A program made the translations under genes and the position numbers. From the NCBI RefSeq assembly GCF_016899855.1, contig NZ_JACJJG010000007.1, positions 1-64,000 of the forward strand: a stretch of 64,000 nucleotides of DNA, read 5' to 3'. Origin of the DNA: Marseilla massiliensis. GTDB taxonomy: Bacteria > Bacteroidota > Bacteroidia > Bacteroidales > Bacteroidaceae. The notes beneath the pieces were generated by a model. The model was not told the DNA's origin. It searched no databases and worked only from the letters and a program-made list of their open reading frames with translations. Shown here piece after piece: positions 55,784-63,932 of this stretch (its first letter is position 1; every line of letters starts with the position of its first letter).

Positions 55784-56083
55784 ATGATTAAAATTTTCGG
55801 AATGAGTACCTGTCCGGATTGTACGTATGTAGAAGAACAGGTTAAAAATAATGACAACTACGAGATTATCGATATCGGTCGACACGTTAAAAACCTTAAA
55901 ACATTTTTACGTCTGCGAGACAAGGAACCGGCGTTTAATGTTATGAAAAGAGTTGGGGCAATAGGAATCCCATGCTTCGTGTTAGAAGACGGAAGAGTAA
56001 CACTTAGACCAGAGGAAGCCGGTTTGAAATCACGCCCCAAGGTGGACGGTTCTTCATGCAGCATCGATGGAAGCGGATGTTAA
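55784..56083 (+). CDS. Glutaredoxin-like protein
   Basis: Small thioredoxin-fold protein of 99 residues. The active-site motif CPDC is in FGMSTCPDCTYVEEQV, and the cis-proline loop is AIGIPCFVLEDGRV. The tail is Cys-rich (SSCSIDGSGC), which is unusual and may bind metal or act in relay. Related to the YruB/NrdH-like glutaredoxins of anaerobes. Single gene with a TATATTTG -7 box at 55725-55732. Confidence 0.85.
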   Translation: MIKIFGMSTCPDCTYVEEQVKNNDNYEIIDIGRHVKNLKTFLRLRDKEPAFNVMKRVGAIGIPCFVLEDGRVTLRPEEAGLKSRPKVDGSSCSIDGSGC

Positions 56084-56325
56084 AAACAATTCCGCCATTG
56101 GATTTGAGGCTTATCATTGATGACTGAACTAAATTGTACACCTTATAAACAATAAAAACATATAATAATAGGGAAACTTTTTATTGCTAATAAATTAGAT
56201 AAAAGCTAAAGATTGCCTTATTATCATATAAGGCAAATTAAAGTCGACAAAAAATATCACGAAACCAAAGAAAATTCATCAAAAACACAAAAAACAACAT
56301 TTTTTCAAAAAAAGTTCGCAAAACA

Positions 56326-56357
56326 TTTGGTGGATAAAAAAAAAGTGCGTACCTTTG
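56326..56357 (+). promoter_or_regulatory. Promoter of tRNA-Arg
   Basis: TTTG (56326-56329), 20 nt, TACCTTTG (56350-56357): full consensus, ending 18 nt before the mature tRNA. Confidence 0.8.
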
Positions 56358-56375
56358 CATCGCAATTAAGGGAAA

Positions 56376-56449
56376 GGCCCCGTGGCTCAACTGAATAGAG
56401 CATCTGACTACGGATCAGAAGGTTACAGGTTTGAATCCTGTCGGGGTCA
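56376..56449 (+). tRNA. tRNA-Arg (ACG)
   Basis: Cloverleaf of 74 nt. The acceptor arms GGCCCCG and CGGGGTC pair, the anticodon stem TCTGA/TCAGA encloses loop CTACGGA with anticodon ACG, and the T arm ACAGG TTTGAAT CCTGT is standard. Discriminator A; CCA is not encoded. It reads CGN codons (A34 becomes inosine). Mobile DNA begins about 70 bp after its 3' end. Confidence 0.95.
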
Positions 56450-56460
56450 CTTAAGAGAAC

Positions 56461-56496
56461 GCTAAATAGTTGAAATCCAACTGTTTAGCTTTTTTC
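56461..56496 (+). terminator. Terminator of tRNA-Arg
   Basis: Arms GCTAAATAGTTG (56461-56472) and CAACTGTTTAGC (56478-56489), pairing with one G-T, followed by seven T. Confidence 0.85.
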
Positions 56497-56543
56497 TTTT
56501 GTTAGAATTGGCGTGTTTTGGCGTTATTATAAGGTTTTGCAGA

Positions 56544-56789
56544 ATGGAAAACGATTATTTGAATTTGCTGGCCAGTATAGTACTGCTAATCCGGATATTG
56601 GATTATTTCTCAATAGTGGGCGTATATCCCAGAATTCTATGGAAATACACATCGTCTGGACTAAAAGATGTATCCGGAATTAAGCAATACGTACACTTTA
56701 AATCCAATGGCTTTATTGAAGCCGTAAGCGTGACAGACTTCCCCATACGTGACCACAAAGTGATTCTAGAGATTCGTCGCAAGCGTTGA
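56544..56789 (+). pseudogene. N-terminal-region protein of an ISAon1/ISL3-type element, remnant
   Basis: Frame of 81 residues from the ATG at 56544. The first half resembles LLDYF-type beginnings of the first ORF of ISAon1-like elements, and the end is typical: FKSNGFIEAVSVTDFPIRDHKVILEIRRKR. In intact elements this small protein is followed directly by the transposase. Here the second frame is defective, so this copy has no function. Confidence 0.65.
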
Positions 56790-56893
56790 ACAGACATACG
56801 CACGGCAAAGGCTTAAGCATTCCGATAGACCTTGACACCGCAGCCAATGACTCCTGTTACTCCAAAGAGTTTGGAGCTTTTTAAAAGAGACGT

Positions 56894-57469
56894 ATGGAGG
56901 CGTCCCCAATGACCTGCCGTACGCTTGAGGCTTTCTACCACATAGACGGTCATACGTTCGAGAAGCAGTACAAGGAAGTACTAAGCGGTTTCTGTCAGTG
57001 GGAGCAGTTAGAACATGCGGACGAAAGGCTGCTGTTCCCGTACTATGTCGGCCCTCGTCTGTCTATCGACGAATCCTCGCTTTCCAACGGTGAGATGCAC
57101 ACGTTTGTAACTAACCATGAAGCTCTTGCGCTCGCGTTACCTGTTGTTCAAGTTGCAGACAAATGGACCGGCAGACAAAAGCACAGGGCCAAAATATTGT
57201 TCGAAGAATACCCTGACATCAAGACTGCATACGTGCTGTGCCATTCACTGCGGACAATCTTCGCCAAAAACACAATCAAGGATGCCGTACGCCTATCCAT
57301 GGCACGCTGGTACAACAAAGTCGAAGAAGCGGGATTCCGCTCCTTTAATGTCATCGCAGCCACCTTCTATGAGCATTATGATGAGATACTCAACTTCTAC
57401 AATAAGCACTTGCTAAATCAGCCAATGCAAAAATCAAAATCTTTAGAGCGACCCCCATGGGGTTATTGA
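56894..57469 (+). pseudogene. ISAon1/ISL3-type transposase, internally deleted
   Basis: 191 codons with the transposase start (LEAFYHIDGHTFEKQYKEVLSGF, EHADERLLFPYYVGPRLSIDESSLSNGEMHTFVTN), which carries the first DDE Asp. The text then jumps to the C-terminal part (IKDAVRLSMARWYNKVEEAGFRSFNVIAATFYEHYDEILNFYNKHL). The middle part with the second Asp is lost. After residue 172 the frame shifts: KIKIFRA in another frame is the true continuation, and the usual N-A-S-A-E-S-F segment is missing. Non-functional. Confidence 0.75.
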
Positions 57470-57629
57470 CAAGAAGTTTTTCTTATTTCGTATTGCTAAC
57501 TTAGAGCTTATCCACACTAAATTTACGTGAGTTCGGTATAAGAAAACGATTGAAAAAGTTGTGGGGATGAGATGTTTTTAGTACCTTTATAGTTGACAAT
57601 CAATAAGTTACATAAAAACATCCATTCCC

Positions 57630-57674
57630 ATGACTGATACAAATATAATAGAAATTTTCTGTAAATCTGTATAA
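57630..57674 (+). pseudogene. Possible IS982-family transposase start, remnant
   Basis: ATG followed by MTDTNIIEIFCKSV and a stop, resembling the first residues of Bacteroides IS982-family transposases (MTDTKITEIF type). The following 170 bases to the MFS gene hold no open frame of note. Short, so the call is weak. Confidence 0.3.
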
Positions 57675-57850
57675 GGAATATACCTCTTTGAAATCAAGAG
57701 AGTTAGAAGAATTACTTCGTTTTCAGGTAATGAGTTGGCAACCGTCCTAATTGCCGTGGTCTACATCGCTTTGCTTGTTTGGGAAACTCTTACGGTACAA
57801 AGGTATGAAAAATATTCAGACTGAAAGGATCATTCCAAAAATTATTTTAG

Positions 57851-59056
57851 TCAGAATATTGAGCATTCATCCTTATGCAGTCTTGGTTGGAAGCAATTAA
57901 CGAACAAGGAAGCCACGGTAAAGGCAACTCCTACTCCTACCACGCCTGCCCATCCGTAATGTTGCCAAAACAGACCTGAAACGAACGTACCAGCAGAACC
58001 GCCCAGGAAGTAGATGGTCATATAAACGGTATTGACACGGTTGATGGCGGATGCATCGAGGGCTACCACGCTGGTCTGATTGGACAGATGGATGCATTGC
58101 ATTCCTGCATCAATCAACAGGATAGCGACTATCATCCACCCATAGCTGGCATTCCCCCAAAATGCCAAGAACCATGCAGCCAATACCACACATCCTCCGA
58201 CAATAGAGAAGAACCTTGCGCCATACTTTTGGATATAGCCGCTGATGAAAACCACCGTGGATGCACCTGCCAGTCCGCACAAACCGAGTGCCCCGATAAT
58301 ATCGTCATCCGCAAAGAATGGCTCTTGCTTCATCCGGAAAGCAAGGCAACTCCACAACGCAAAGAACGAGCCATAAGCCAATGCCGCCCTCAACGAAGCG
58401 ATACGCAAGTATGGGTATTTGGAGAGCAGACGCAACAATGATTTCATCAACTCAGCATAACTGTCTTGAGAACGTGCAGACAGCACAGGCAGCATCCTGT
58501 GAATCATCAAAAAGCACCCGAGCATAAACACGCAAGCCACGAAATAGACGGAACGCCATCCCCACACATCAGCCAGAAAACCACTGAACACCCGTGAGCC
58601 GAGAATGCCAATGAGCAGGCAGGATTGTATAATCCCCACGTTGCGTACCTTGTGTGCTGGTGCTGAATGGAAAGACACCAACGGGATGAAGAACTGCGGC
58701 ATAACCGAAGAGGCTCCGGCAAGCAAGGATGCGCCCCACACCCAATAGATGTTAGGGGCAAGTGCTATGGCAAGCAATGCGCACGATGAAATGATATAAT
58801 TGGTCAATATCAGCTGCTTTCGTGAAACCAAATCGCCAAGCGGAATGACAAACACAAGTCCGACTACATAACCTATCTGGGTCAATGTCGCAACCATGCT
58901 GGCAGAAAAGTCGCTTACCCCAAAATCCTTTGCCATGCTGCCCAACAAAGGCTGGTTGTAGTAGCAGTTGGCAACGGAAAGCCCGGTAGCGACTGCCATC
59001 AGAGCCAGCAGAGGTGCCGGAATGCCGTGGTTTTCTCTCAATTCATATTTCATCAT
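57851..59056 (-). CDS. MFS transporter (drug efflux type)
   Basis: Membrane transporter of about 400 residues with twelve hydrophobic segments. The start (SVANCYYNQPLLGSMAKDFGVS) and the loop 2-3 motif A variant (IPLGDLVSRKQLIL) place it with YgaY-like MFS proteins that export small molecules. Second gene of a two-gene unit with the SMR gene (12 nt apart). The start could be at 59056 or 59053. It lies within the accessory region between IS remnants and mobilisation genes, so lateral transfer is likely. Confidence 0.85.
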   Translation of the reverse strand: MMKYELRENHGIPAPLLALMAVATGLSVANCYYNQPLLGSMAKDFGVSDFSASMVATLTQIGYVVGLVFVIPLGDLVSRKQLILTNYIISSCALLAIALAPNIYWVWGASLLAGASSVMPQFFIPLVSFHSAPAHKVRNVGIIQSCLLIGILGSRVFSGFLADVWGWRSVYFVACVFMLGCFLMIHRMLPVLSARSQDSYAELMKSLLRLLSKYPYLRIASLRAALAYGSFFALWSCLAFRMKQEPFFADDDIIGALGLCGLAGASTVVFISGYIQKYGARFFSIVGGCVVLAAWFLAFWGNASYGWMIVAILLIDAGMQCIHLSNQTSVVALDASAINRVNTVYMTIYFLGGSAGTFVSGLFWQHYGWAGVVGVGVAFTVASLFVNCFQPRLHKDECSIF

Positions 59057-59068
59057 TTATTCCTCCTT

Positions 59069-59395
59069 TCAGTATGACACAACTTTCAATCCAATCAAGG
59101 AGGCAATGAGCGTGAACAGGAAGAAAAGCCGTATGGGAGTGGCCGGCTCTTTGAAAACGAATATCCCAATCAAGACCGTGCCGACCGCTCCGATACCCGT
59201 CCAAATGGCGTATGCCGTGCCCAAAGGCAAAGTCTGAACCGCTTTGGCAAGTAATGCCATACTCAATACCGTGGAAGCCAAGAAACCGCTTCCCCACAGA
59301 TAAAAACCAATACCTGATGCCTCTCTCGTTTTTCCCAAGCAGAATGTAAGGCTTACCTCAAACAATCCTGCCAAAAATAAAATTATCCAATTCAT
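59069..59395 (-). CDS. Small multidrug resistance (SMR) family efflux protein
   Basis: Membrane protein of 108 residues with four helices. The essential Glu of helix 1 lies in FLAGLFEVSLTFCLGKT, and QTLPLGTAYAIWTGIGAVGTVLIG is the family signature. Length is right for EmrE/SugE proteins; the subgroup (quaternary-amine or guanidinium export) cannot be told. First gene of the pair with MFS; minus-strand -7 box TACTTTTG at 59421-59428. Divergent from the Crp-like regulator, which may control it. Confidence 0.9.
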   Translation of the reverse strand: MNWIILFLAGLFEVSLTFCLGKTREASGIGFYLWGSGFLASTVLSMALLAKAVQTLPLGTAYAIWTGIGAVGTVLIGIFVFKEPATPIRLFFLFTLIASLIGLKVVSY

Positions 59396-59448
59396 ACCTA
59401 TGATTTATTAAATTCGGGTGCAAAAGTAAGCAAGTAATTTCTAACCGT

Positions 59449-59467
59449 TTTTTACATTTGGTAAAAA
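59449..59467. promoter_or_regulatory. Candidate operator between the SMR/MFS pair and the Crp-like gene
   Basis: TTTTTAC (59449-59455), 5 nt, GTAAAAA (59461-59467): perfect inverted repeat with Crp/Fnr-like half-site spacing in the divergent region. The regulator gene is 85 nt away. Confidence 0.45.
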
Positions 59468-59552
59468 CGGATTTTGCATTTGACAAAAAAACAGCCGTTA
59501 GCAGCTGTTTCTGTGCGCTATTTTATAATTTTGTACCACAACAAAATGACTT

Positions 59553-60116
59553 ATGGATATAAAGGAAATCATCAACCAGAGATATGCCATGCCAGATGCG
59601 TCTTTGGACAAGTTGCGGCAATGCCTGACGGAAGTCTCATACCCAAAAGGATTCCAAGTGTTGGAATATGGCAAGATAGAAAAAGACATCTTTTTCATCA
59701 AGAAAGGCATTGTCCGCGCCTATACTTCGGTAGAGGGGAAAGAAATTACCTTTTGGGTCGGCAAGGAAGGGGCGACTATTGTTTCCATGAAAGGATATGT
59801 GAATGACGAACCGGGGTATGAAACAATGGAGCTGATGGAAAATTCTGTCTTATATGTATTGGAAAGGAAAAAACTGAAAGAGTTATTCTTGAAGGATTTG
59901 CACATAGCCAATTGGGGACGGCGTTATGCGGAAATGGAACTGCTTGCTGCCGAGGAACGGCTGATTTCCATGTTGTCAGCCGTCGCCTCGGAACGGTATC
60001 ACGAGTTGTTGGAGAAAGAGCCTGATTTGTTACAGCGGTTGCCGTTAGGAAGTATCGCCACCTATTTAGGCATCACACAGGCAAGTTTGAGTAGGATTCG
60101 GGCACAAATAAAATGA
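59553..60116 (+). CDS. Crp/Fnr family transcriptional regulator
   Basis: Protein of 187 residues. The cyclic-nucleotide-binding-like barrel occupies about 20-115 (PKGFQVLEYGKIEKDIFFIKKGIVRAYTS, KEITFWVGKEG), and the helix-turn-helix is at the C terminus (LPLGSIATYLGITQASLSRIRAQI). No Cys cluster of Fnr type is present and the phosphate-binding cassette is not conserved, so the ligand is unknown. A TAATTTTG -7 box lies at 59526-59533. Divergent from the SMR/MFS pair, its likely target. Confidence 0.88.
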   Translation: MDIKEIINQRYAMPDASLDKLRQCLTEVSYPKGFQVLEYGKIEKDIFFIKKGIVRAYTSVEGKEITFWVGKEGATIVSMKGYVNDEPGYETMELMENSVLYVLERKKLKELFLKDLHIANWGRRYAEMELLAAEERLISMLSAVASERYHELLEKEPDLLQRLPLGSIATYLGITQASLSRIRAQIK

Positions 60117-60124
60117 CGTTTCAA

Positions 60125-60187
60125 CCAACTGAGGATAGCAAGCGGTTTTGGTCTGCCCCAAACACAAACTTGCTATTCTTCCGTTGG
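60125..60187. terminator. Imperfect hairpin between convergent Crp-like and mob genes
   Basis: ATAGCAAG (60135-60142) pairs with 60169-60176, extended by CCAAC (60125-60129) with GTTGG (60183-60187). Placed between two converging genes. Confidence 0.4.
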
Positions 60188-60193
60188 TATTGT

Positions 60194-61564
60194 TTATAAT
60201 CCCATGCCCTTGCCTCTCCTAAGCGGTTCAACCGTCCTTTTAACGGATGAGAACAGCCTGCCAAACTGCTCCTTGAACCACTCTCCAATCACTTGCCCGT
60301 TGATGGCAAGTGCAAGCTTGGACTTGTCTTTCGGGTCTTTTACCACTTGGAAGCCTGCTTCCTCGGTCGTGAACTTCCGCCTGTGCTCTTCCGAATAGAG
60401 CTCGCCCTCGTAGAACAGCGGTTTGCCGCTGATGAGCGTGGCAGTCTGCCTTTCGTTGAAGCCGACTTTAAGGCAGAACTTCTCCATATACACCAGCTCT
60501 TGAAACAGCGGAAACCATTTCTTGGCTTTTTGGATAATGGATTTTAGGAATGACACTTCCTCTTGGTGTGCCGCTTCCTTGTCCGCCATTTCCCTGCGGT
60601 GCTTGGCTTGCAGTTCCATCAATTGGCGGCTGTGTTCCTCCTGCTGCCGCTCCATCTGCTTTTGCAATAATTCGATACTCTCGTCACGGGCGGCAACCTT
60701 GCCTTGCAAGGTTCGGTTGTCGGCTTCCAACTCTTTCAGTCTGCCGCTACCCAAAAGAGAACCTACTTTTGCCACGAGTGCCGCTTTCGCCTCGGTCTTG
60801 GCGGCTTCCAGCTTCTCCGACTTGATTTCTTTTTTGACTTCGTCAAGTTCCTGCTTTGCCTGTTGGCGTTCGGTCTGCAACTGCTGCACGTTGGCTTCAA
60901 GCTATCCCGTCTGCCGTTTCAGGTCACGGTAGTATTGGGCGGTGGTTGTGTGCCGTGCTTCCGAACCTCGTATGCCACGCTGCAATCCGTACTTCGCCAT
61001 CGCTGCGGCATAGCTGTCGTGGTAGGCGACAAGCCTTTCACGGGTCAGGAGGTCATCGGCACACAAACGCACGGCATTGGCTTTCTTGCGGTAGGTGCGT
61101 TTGCTGTCCGCTTGTTTCTTCTTGGCTTTCCTGCGCTCTCCCGTCACTATCGGTACGACCGTTGCATGGATGTGCGGCGTGTGTTCGTCCATGTGCAGCA
61201 CTGCCGAAACGGTGTTCTCCCTACCGAATGTGCGATGCAGCCATTGCAGGTTGTCATCGCACCATTCACCCAGCCTGCCTTCGTCCTGCACTCTCACCAT
61301 ATCTTCATGCGTGCCCGAAAGCACGATGCGGATTGCCCGTACTTGGTCGGGCGTTATCTTCCGTCTGATGTCTGCCGTGCGGATACGGTGGCTTATCGCT
61401 TCGGTGCGGTCTGCCACGCCGTCGAGGAATTGCACCAACTCACGGTTGAGGTGGGTGCGTGTGGGGTCTGCGTTCTTGGGCGTGGTCTTGCGTTCTATAT
61501 GGTCGGATGCGCCCGTGTCTGCCGACCCTTTCGCCTTGTTGATTTGGATGCTGATATATCCCAT
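60194..61564 (-). pseudogene. mob: MobV-type relaxase interrupted by an in-frame amber codon
   Basis: Mobilisation protein of the MobV (Pre/Mob) group. The N-terminal part (from ATG 61564) has MGYISIQINKAKGS, and the metal-binding motif HMDEHTPHIHATVVPI. The C-terminal part (frame from 60904 down) is a coiled coil (QQLQTERQQAKQELDEVKKEIKSEKLEAAK) and a globular tail. The two parts are in the same frame and are separated only by TAG at 60904-60902, in context Q-T-G-stop-L-E-A-N. Without it the protein would be about 456 residues. Truncation after residue 220 keeps the relaxase domain, so some function may remain. Confidence 0.82.
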
Positions 61565-61656
61565 GTTCTTTCCTTGTTTTTGAGGTTGTACAAACTTGTT
61601 TGTCGGTGTCCGTCTGCCTGCGGTCATAGCCGCACGGAATAGACGGGGTGTCCAGA

Positions 61657-61669
61657 GGGGTGCAACCCC
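61657..61669. other. Small inverted repeat upstream of mob, candidate oriT region
   Basis: GGGGT (61657-61661) and ACCCC (61665-61669) form a short GC-rich inverted repeat about 90 bp upstream of the relaxase start, where MobV elements keep their transfer origin. The remainder of the 582-nt gap up to 62147 holds no convincing gene. Weak. Confidence 0.25.
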
Positions 61670-62146
61670 GCTGGCTCATTGGGGTGTTTTTAGTATTAGC
61701 GTCAGCGGTGCGTAAAGAAAACGCCCTAATAAGCTATGGCTTTTTGTTTTCCAAAAGCCTGCTGCGGTGTCAGCGGCGATGTCGGCGGACATTGGTTACC
61801 ATTTTCTTTTCGTCAGCGATGAGGGTTTCCCTTTGTCAGTCGGCAGGACGGAAGTCCGTCCGACCAGCCTGCGGATAGCGGTGCTCACCTTTGTTGCTTT
61901 CCCTGCGGACTTGTTGAAGGGTGAAAATCCGATGAATTGATGATTAGATAGTCTAATATACTGATAGCTAATGAAATAATCTTTCATCAGCGTTTCATCA
62001 AACCGCTCGCCAAAAGAAAAGTGATGTGTGGGGCTGCATCTGTTTTCTCTTTTCATCAGCCCAATCCTTTTGTTGAACGTTTGATGAGTATGTAAGTTGC
62101 TGTCATTCTTTATGTTTATATATGCTTTCATCATTTCATCAAAATA

Positions 62147-63289
62147 TCAGAGTGTTTCCAACTGTTCCTTACTTACCGTATAGTAGCGTCCAATCCTCCT
62201 TACGGGTGAGTAACGGCACTCGCGGTTGTAGTCGTATTGGTAGGTGGTGTAGGAAAGCGAATTGGATGCAGGAGCCAGCTTCCAACACTCCTGCACCACT
62301 TTCCGAACCTGTGACTTCTCCACCTTGACTTGTGAGCAGACAAGCAACGGGATAATGTCATTGAGGCAAAAAGAAACAGAACTGATGCCCACGCTTGCCA
62401 TGATGTCGAGCAGCAGTTCCGCCATTTCTATCTCCAATCGGTTGCGGTTGCTTCGGATTATCTTCCGCAGGGCATCCGTTTCCAGCCGCTTCGGGTTGAA
62501 CCACATACGGCTTTCTTTCTCGGTGGAGAGTGTACGGTTGCATAGGAAGTGCAGGAAAGCGGGGATTTCCGCTTTCAGCTTTTGCAGGAAGTCGGTGTCA
62601 TCACTCCGTAGCGGCACAATCTTCCGCACCCAATAGCGTGTCTCGCCAGCGTCAATGATGACGGGCAGGTGCTCGTTGTTAGAGCAGAGTACGAACTTGG
62701 CGAAGAAGCCTATCTCGTCACGGTCTTTCCCTTTCGCCTCCACCTTGTAGGATAGCGTGGTGCTGAGGTTCTTCAACCGTTCGCTGTCCTCACAGCGGTT
62801 GAGCAGCACCTCGTCCACCATGATGAGCAGCTTGCCAGCCCAATCTGAATTGAACTGGCTGCGGAAGTCCTCGTTGGTGTTGAAAGTCACGTTGTTCTGG
62901 AATACGGCTTTCAGGAAGTTCAGGAACGTGCTTTTGCCCGTGTTCCTCTCTTCGGACACAAGCAGGAGTATGGGCAGTTTCTGAACGGGGTAAAGGTAGA
63001 GCAGTTGCAGGTAGTCCATGCCCAACTCGTACTGTTCGCCGAAGATGTGTCCCACTAACGAGCGGATACAAAGGAAGTCGCCTTGTCGGGGAACATGGCT
63101 TATCGGCTCGTAAAGGTTGAGGAACTTGCCGACTACTGGCTTGTAGCCCACATGGTCGGGTACGGTGCAGAAGCCGTCATACTTCGGAACACTTGCCATG
63201 TAGTCCTTGCCGTAGTCCTGCCGCAGGGTCTCGGAGTTCCATTTGTAGAGCGTTGTGCCTACACGGATAAATTCTTCTTTCTTTTCCAT
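62147..63289 (-). CDS. Primase-helicase / SF3-like helicase of a mobilizable element
   Basis: Product of 380 residues. Walker A lies in LLLVSEERNTGKSTFLNFLKAVF and Walker B in LLIMVDEVLLN, and a sensor-like KFVLCSNNEHLPVIID segment follows. This matches the primase-helicase proteins (DUF5906-like) of Bacteroides mobilizable elements and satellite phages. The N terminus lacks a primase catalytic domain, so it is a helicase part only. The C-terminal region has a winged-helix look (VEKSQVRKVVQECWKLAP). Confidence 0.82.
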   Translation of the reverse strand: MEKKEEFIRVGTTLYKWNSETLRQDYGKDYMASVPKYDGFCTVPDHVGYKPVVGKFLNLYEPISHVPRQGDFLCIRSLVGHIFGEQYELGMDYLQLLYLYPVQKLPILLLVSEERNTGKSTFLNFLKAVFQNNVTFNTNEDFRSQFNSDWAGKLLIMVDEVLLNRCEDSERLKNLSTTLSYKVEAKGKDRDEIGFFAKFVLCSNNEHLPVIIDAGETRYWVRKIVPLRSDDTDFLQKLKAEIPAFLHFLCNRTLSTEKESRMWFNPKRLETDALRKIIRSNRNRLEIEMAELLLDIMASVGISSVSFCLNDIIPLLVCSQVKVEKSQVRKVVQECWKLAPASNSLSYTTYQYDYNRECRYSPVRRIGRYYTVSKEQLETL

Positions 63290-63313
63290 GTTTCAAATAT
63301 AGGTTTTTGTGCC

Positions 63314-63330
63314 GCCGACACCTTGTCGGC
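63314..63330. repeat. Short inverted repeat upstream of the primase-helicase gene
   Basis: GCCGACA (63314-63320) pairs with TGTCGGC (63324-63330), 25 nt before the ATG. It may be a regulatory hairpin. Confidence 0.35.
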
Positions 63331-63476
63331 AGGCTGGTTGAACATGGGTGCAAAGCTACGGCATGACGGTTAAAACCTTGATACGTAAAACGATGCAGAA
63401 CGGCGCAAAAGAAACCGACGGATAAGAAAATGCAGTAAGATGGGCAATATCAGTCATCAAAAGGCGAAAAGAAAAA

Positions 63477-63510
63477 GCCCGAAGAAGCGGAAAATGGTAC
63501 TTCTTCGGGC
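63477..63510 (-). terminator. Rho-independent terminator after the small element gene
   Basis: Perfect 11-bp arms GCCCGAAGAAG (63477-63487) and 63500-63510; on the minus strand a T-rich run follows. It lies about 50 nt past the stop at 63561. Confidence 0.8.
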
Positions 63511-63560
63511 AGACTTGGATTGTGTGAGTGCATGGGCGTAGTGACACGCAACCGCACTCG

Positions 63561-63932
63561 CTAACACTTACACGATATGCTGTTACCTAACGAAAGCCAA
63601 AGCATTTGTCTGTCTTTTCGCAAGCACAGCCTTTCCAGCAAGACATTATGCACTCTTGCGGCATTGGATGTGTTGATACGGAAAGCCAGTGCCATTACCA
63701 TTGGCAGCGCATACACTTCCAAATAATAACCGTTTGGCAGCCTGATGAGCCTTTCCACTTCGCAAGGTTGCAACACTCCACTTTTGTACACGGCTCGGAT
63801 GGCGGCATGGAGTGTCGGGGCAATAACACCGAAAAACTCCACCAACTCCATTTCGCTCATCCATACGTTGGCGGTATCGGACGGTACGGCAACCCTGCCG
63901 TACCCGTCCATCGTGATTGTTGCCCGTTTCAT
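63561..63932 (-). CDS. Conserved hypothetical protein of Bacteroides mobilizable elements
   Basis: Protein of 123 residues without signal peptide or membrane segment. It opens with KRATITMDGYGRVAVPSDTANVWMSEMELVEFFGVIAPTLHAAIRAVYKSGVL, which could be a small beta region plus a helix-turn-helix-like pair of helices. The later part (YYLEVYALPMVMALAFRINTSNAARVHNVLLERL) is helical. Proteins like this accompany mobilisation and replication genes on conjugative and mobilizable elements; no activity is known to me. Its ATG overlaps the stop of the gene upstream (ATGA). A strong terminator follows. Confidence 0.7.
   Translation of the reverse strand: MKRATITMDGYGRVAVPSDTANVWMSEMELVEFFGVIAPTLHAAIRAVYKSGVLQPCEVERLIRLPNGYYLEVYALPMVMALAFRINTSNAARVHNVLLERLCLRKDRQMLWLSLGNSISCKC

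Larger units (their letters stand above)
56544..57545 (+). mobile_element. Degenerate ISAon1-like (ISL3 family) insertion sequence
   Basis: Contains the two ORF remnants of an ISAon1-like element, with transposase text continuing in other frames to about 57530 (DKKFFLFRIANL). The borders are approximate because I cannot see clear terminal inverted repeats. It lies directly after tRNA-Arg. Confidence 0.65.

Noticed and set aside
60902-60904. Programmed amber read-through (for example pyrrolysine) in the relaxase
   Set aside because: No other genes here use in-frame TAG, no structured element is visible after it, and a simple nonsense mutation explains it.
61796-62134. Minus-strand open frame of 112 codons upstream of mob
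   Set aside because: No recognisable domain, low-complexity start, and position in the probable transfer-origin region; kept as non-coding.
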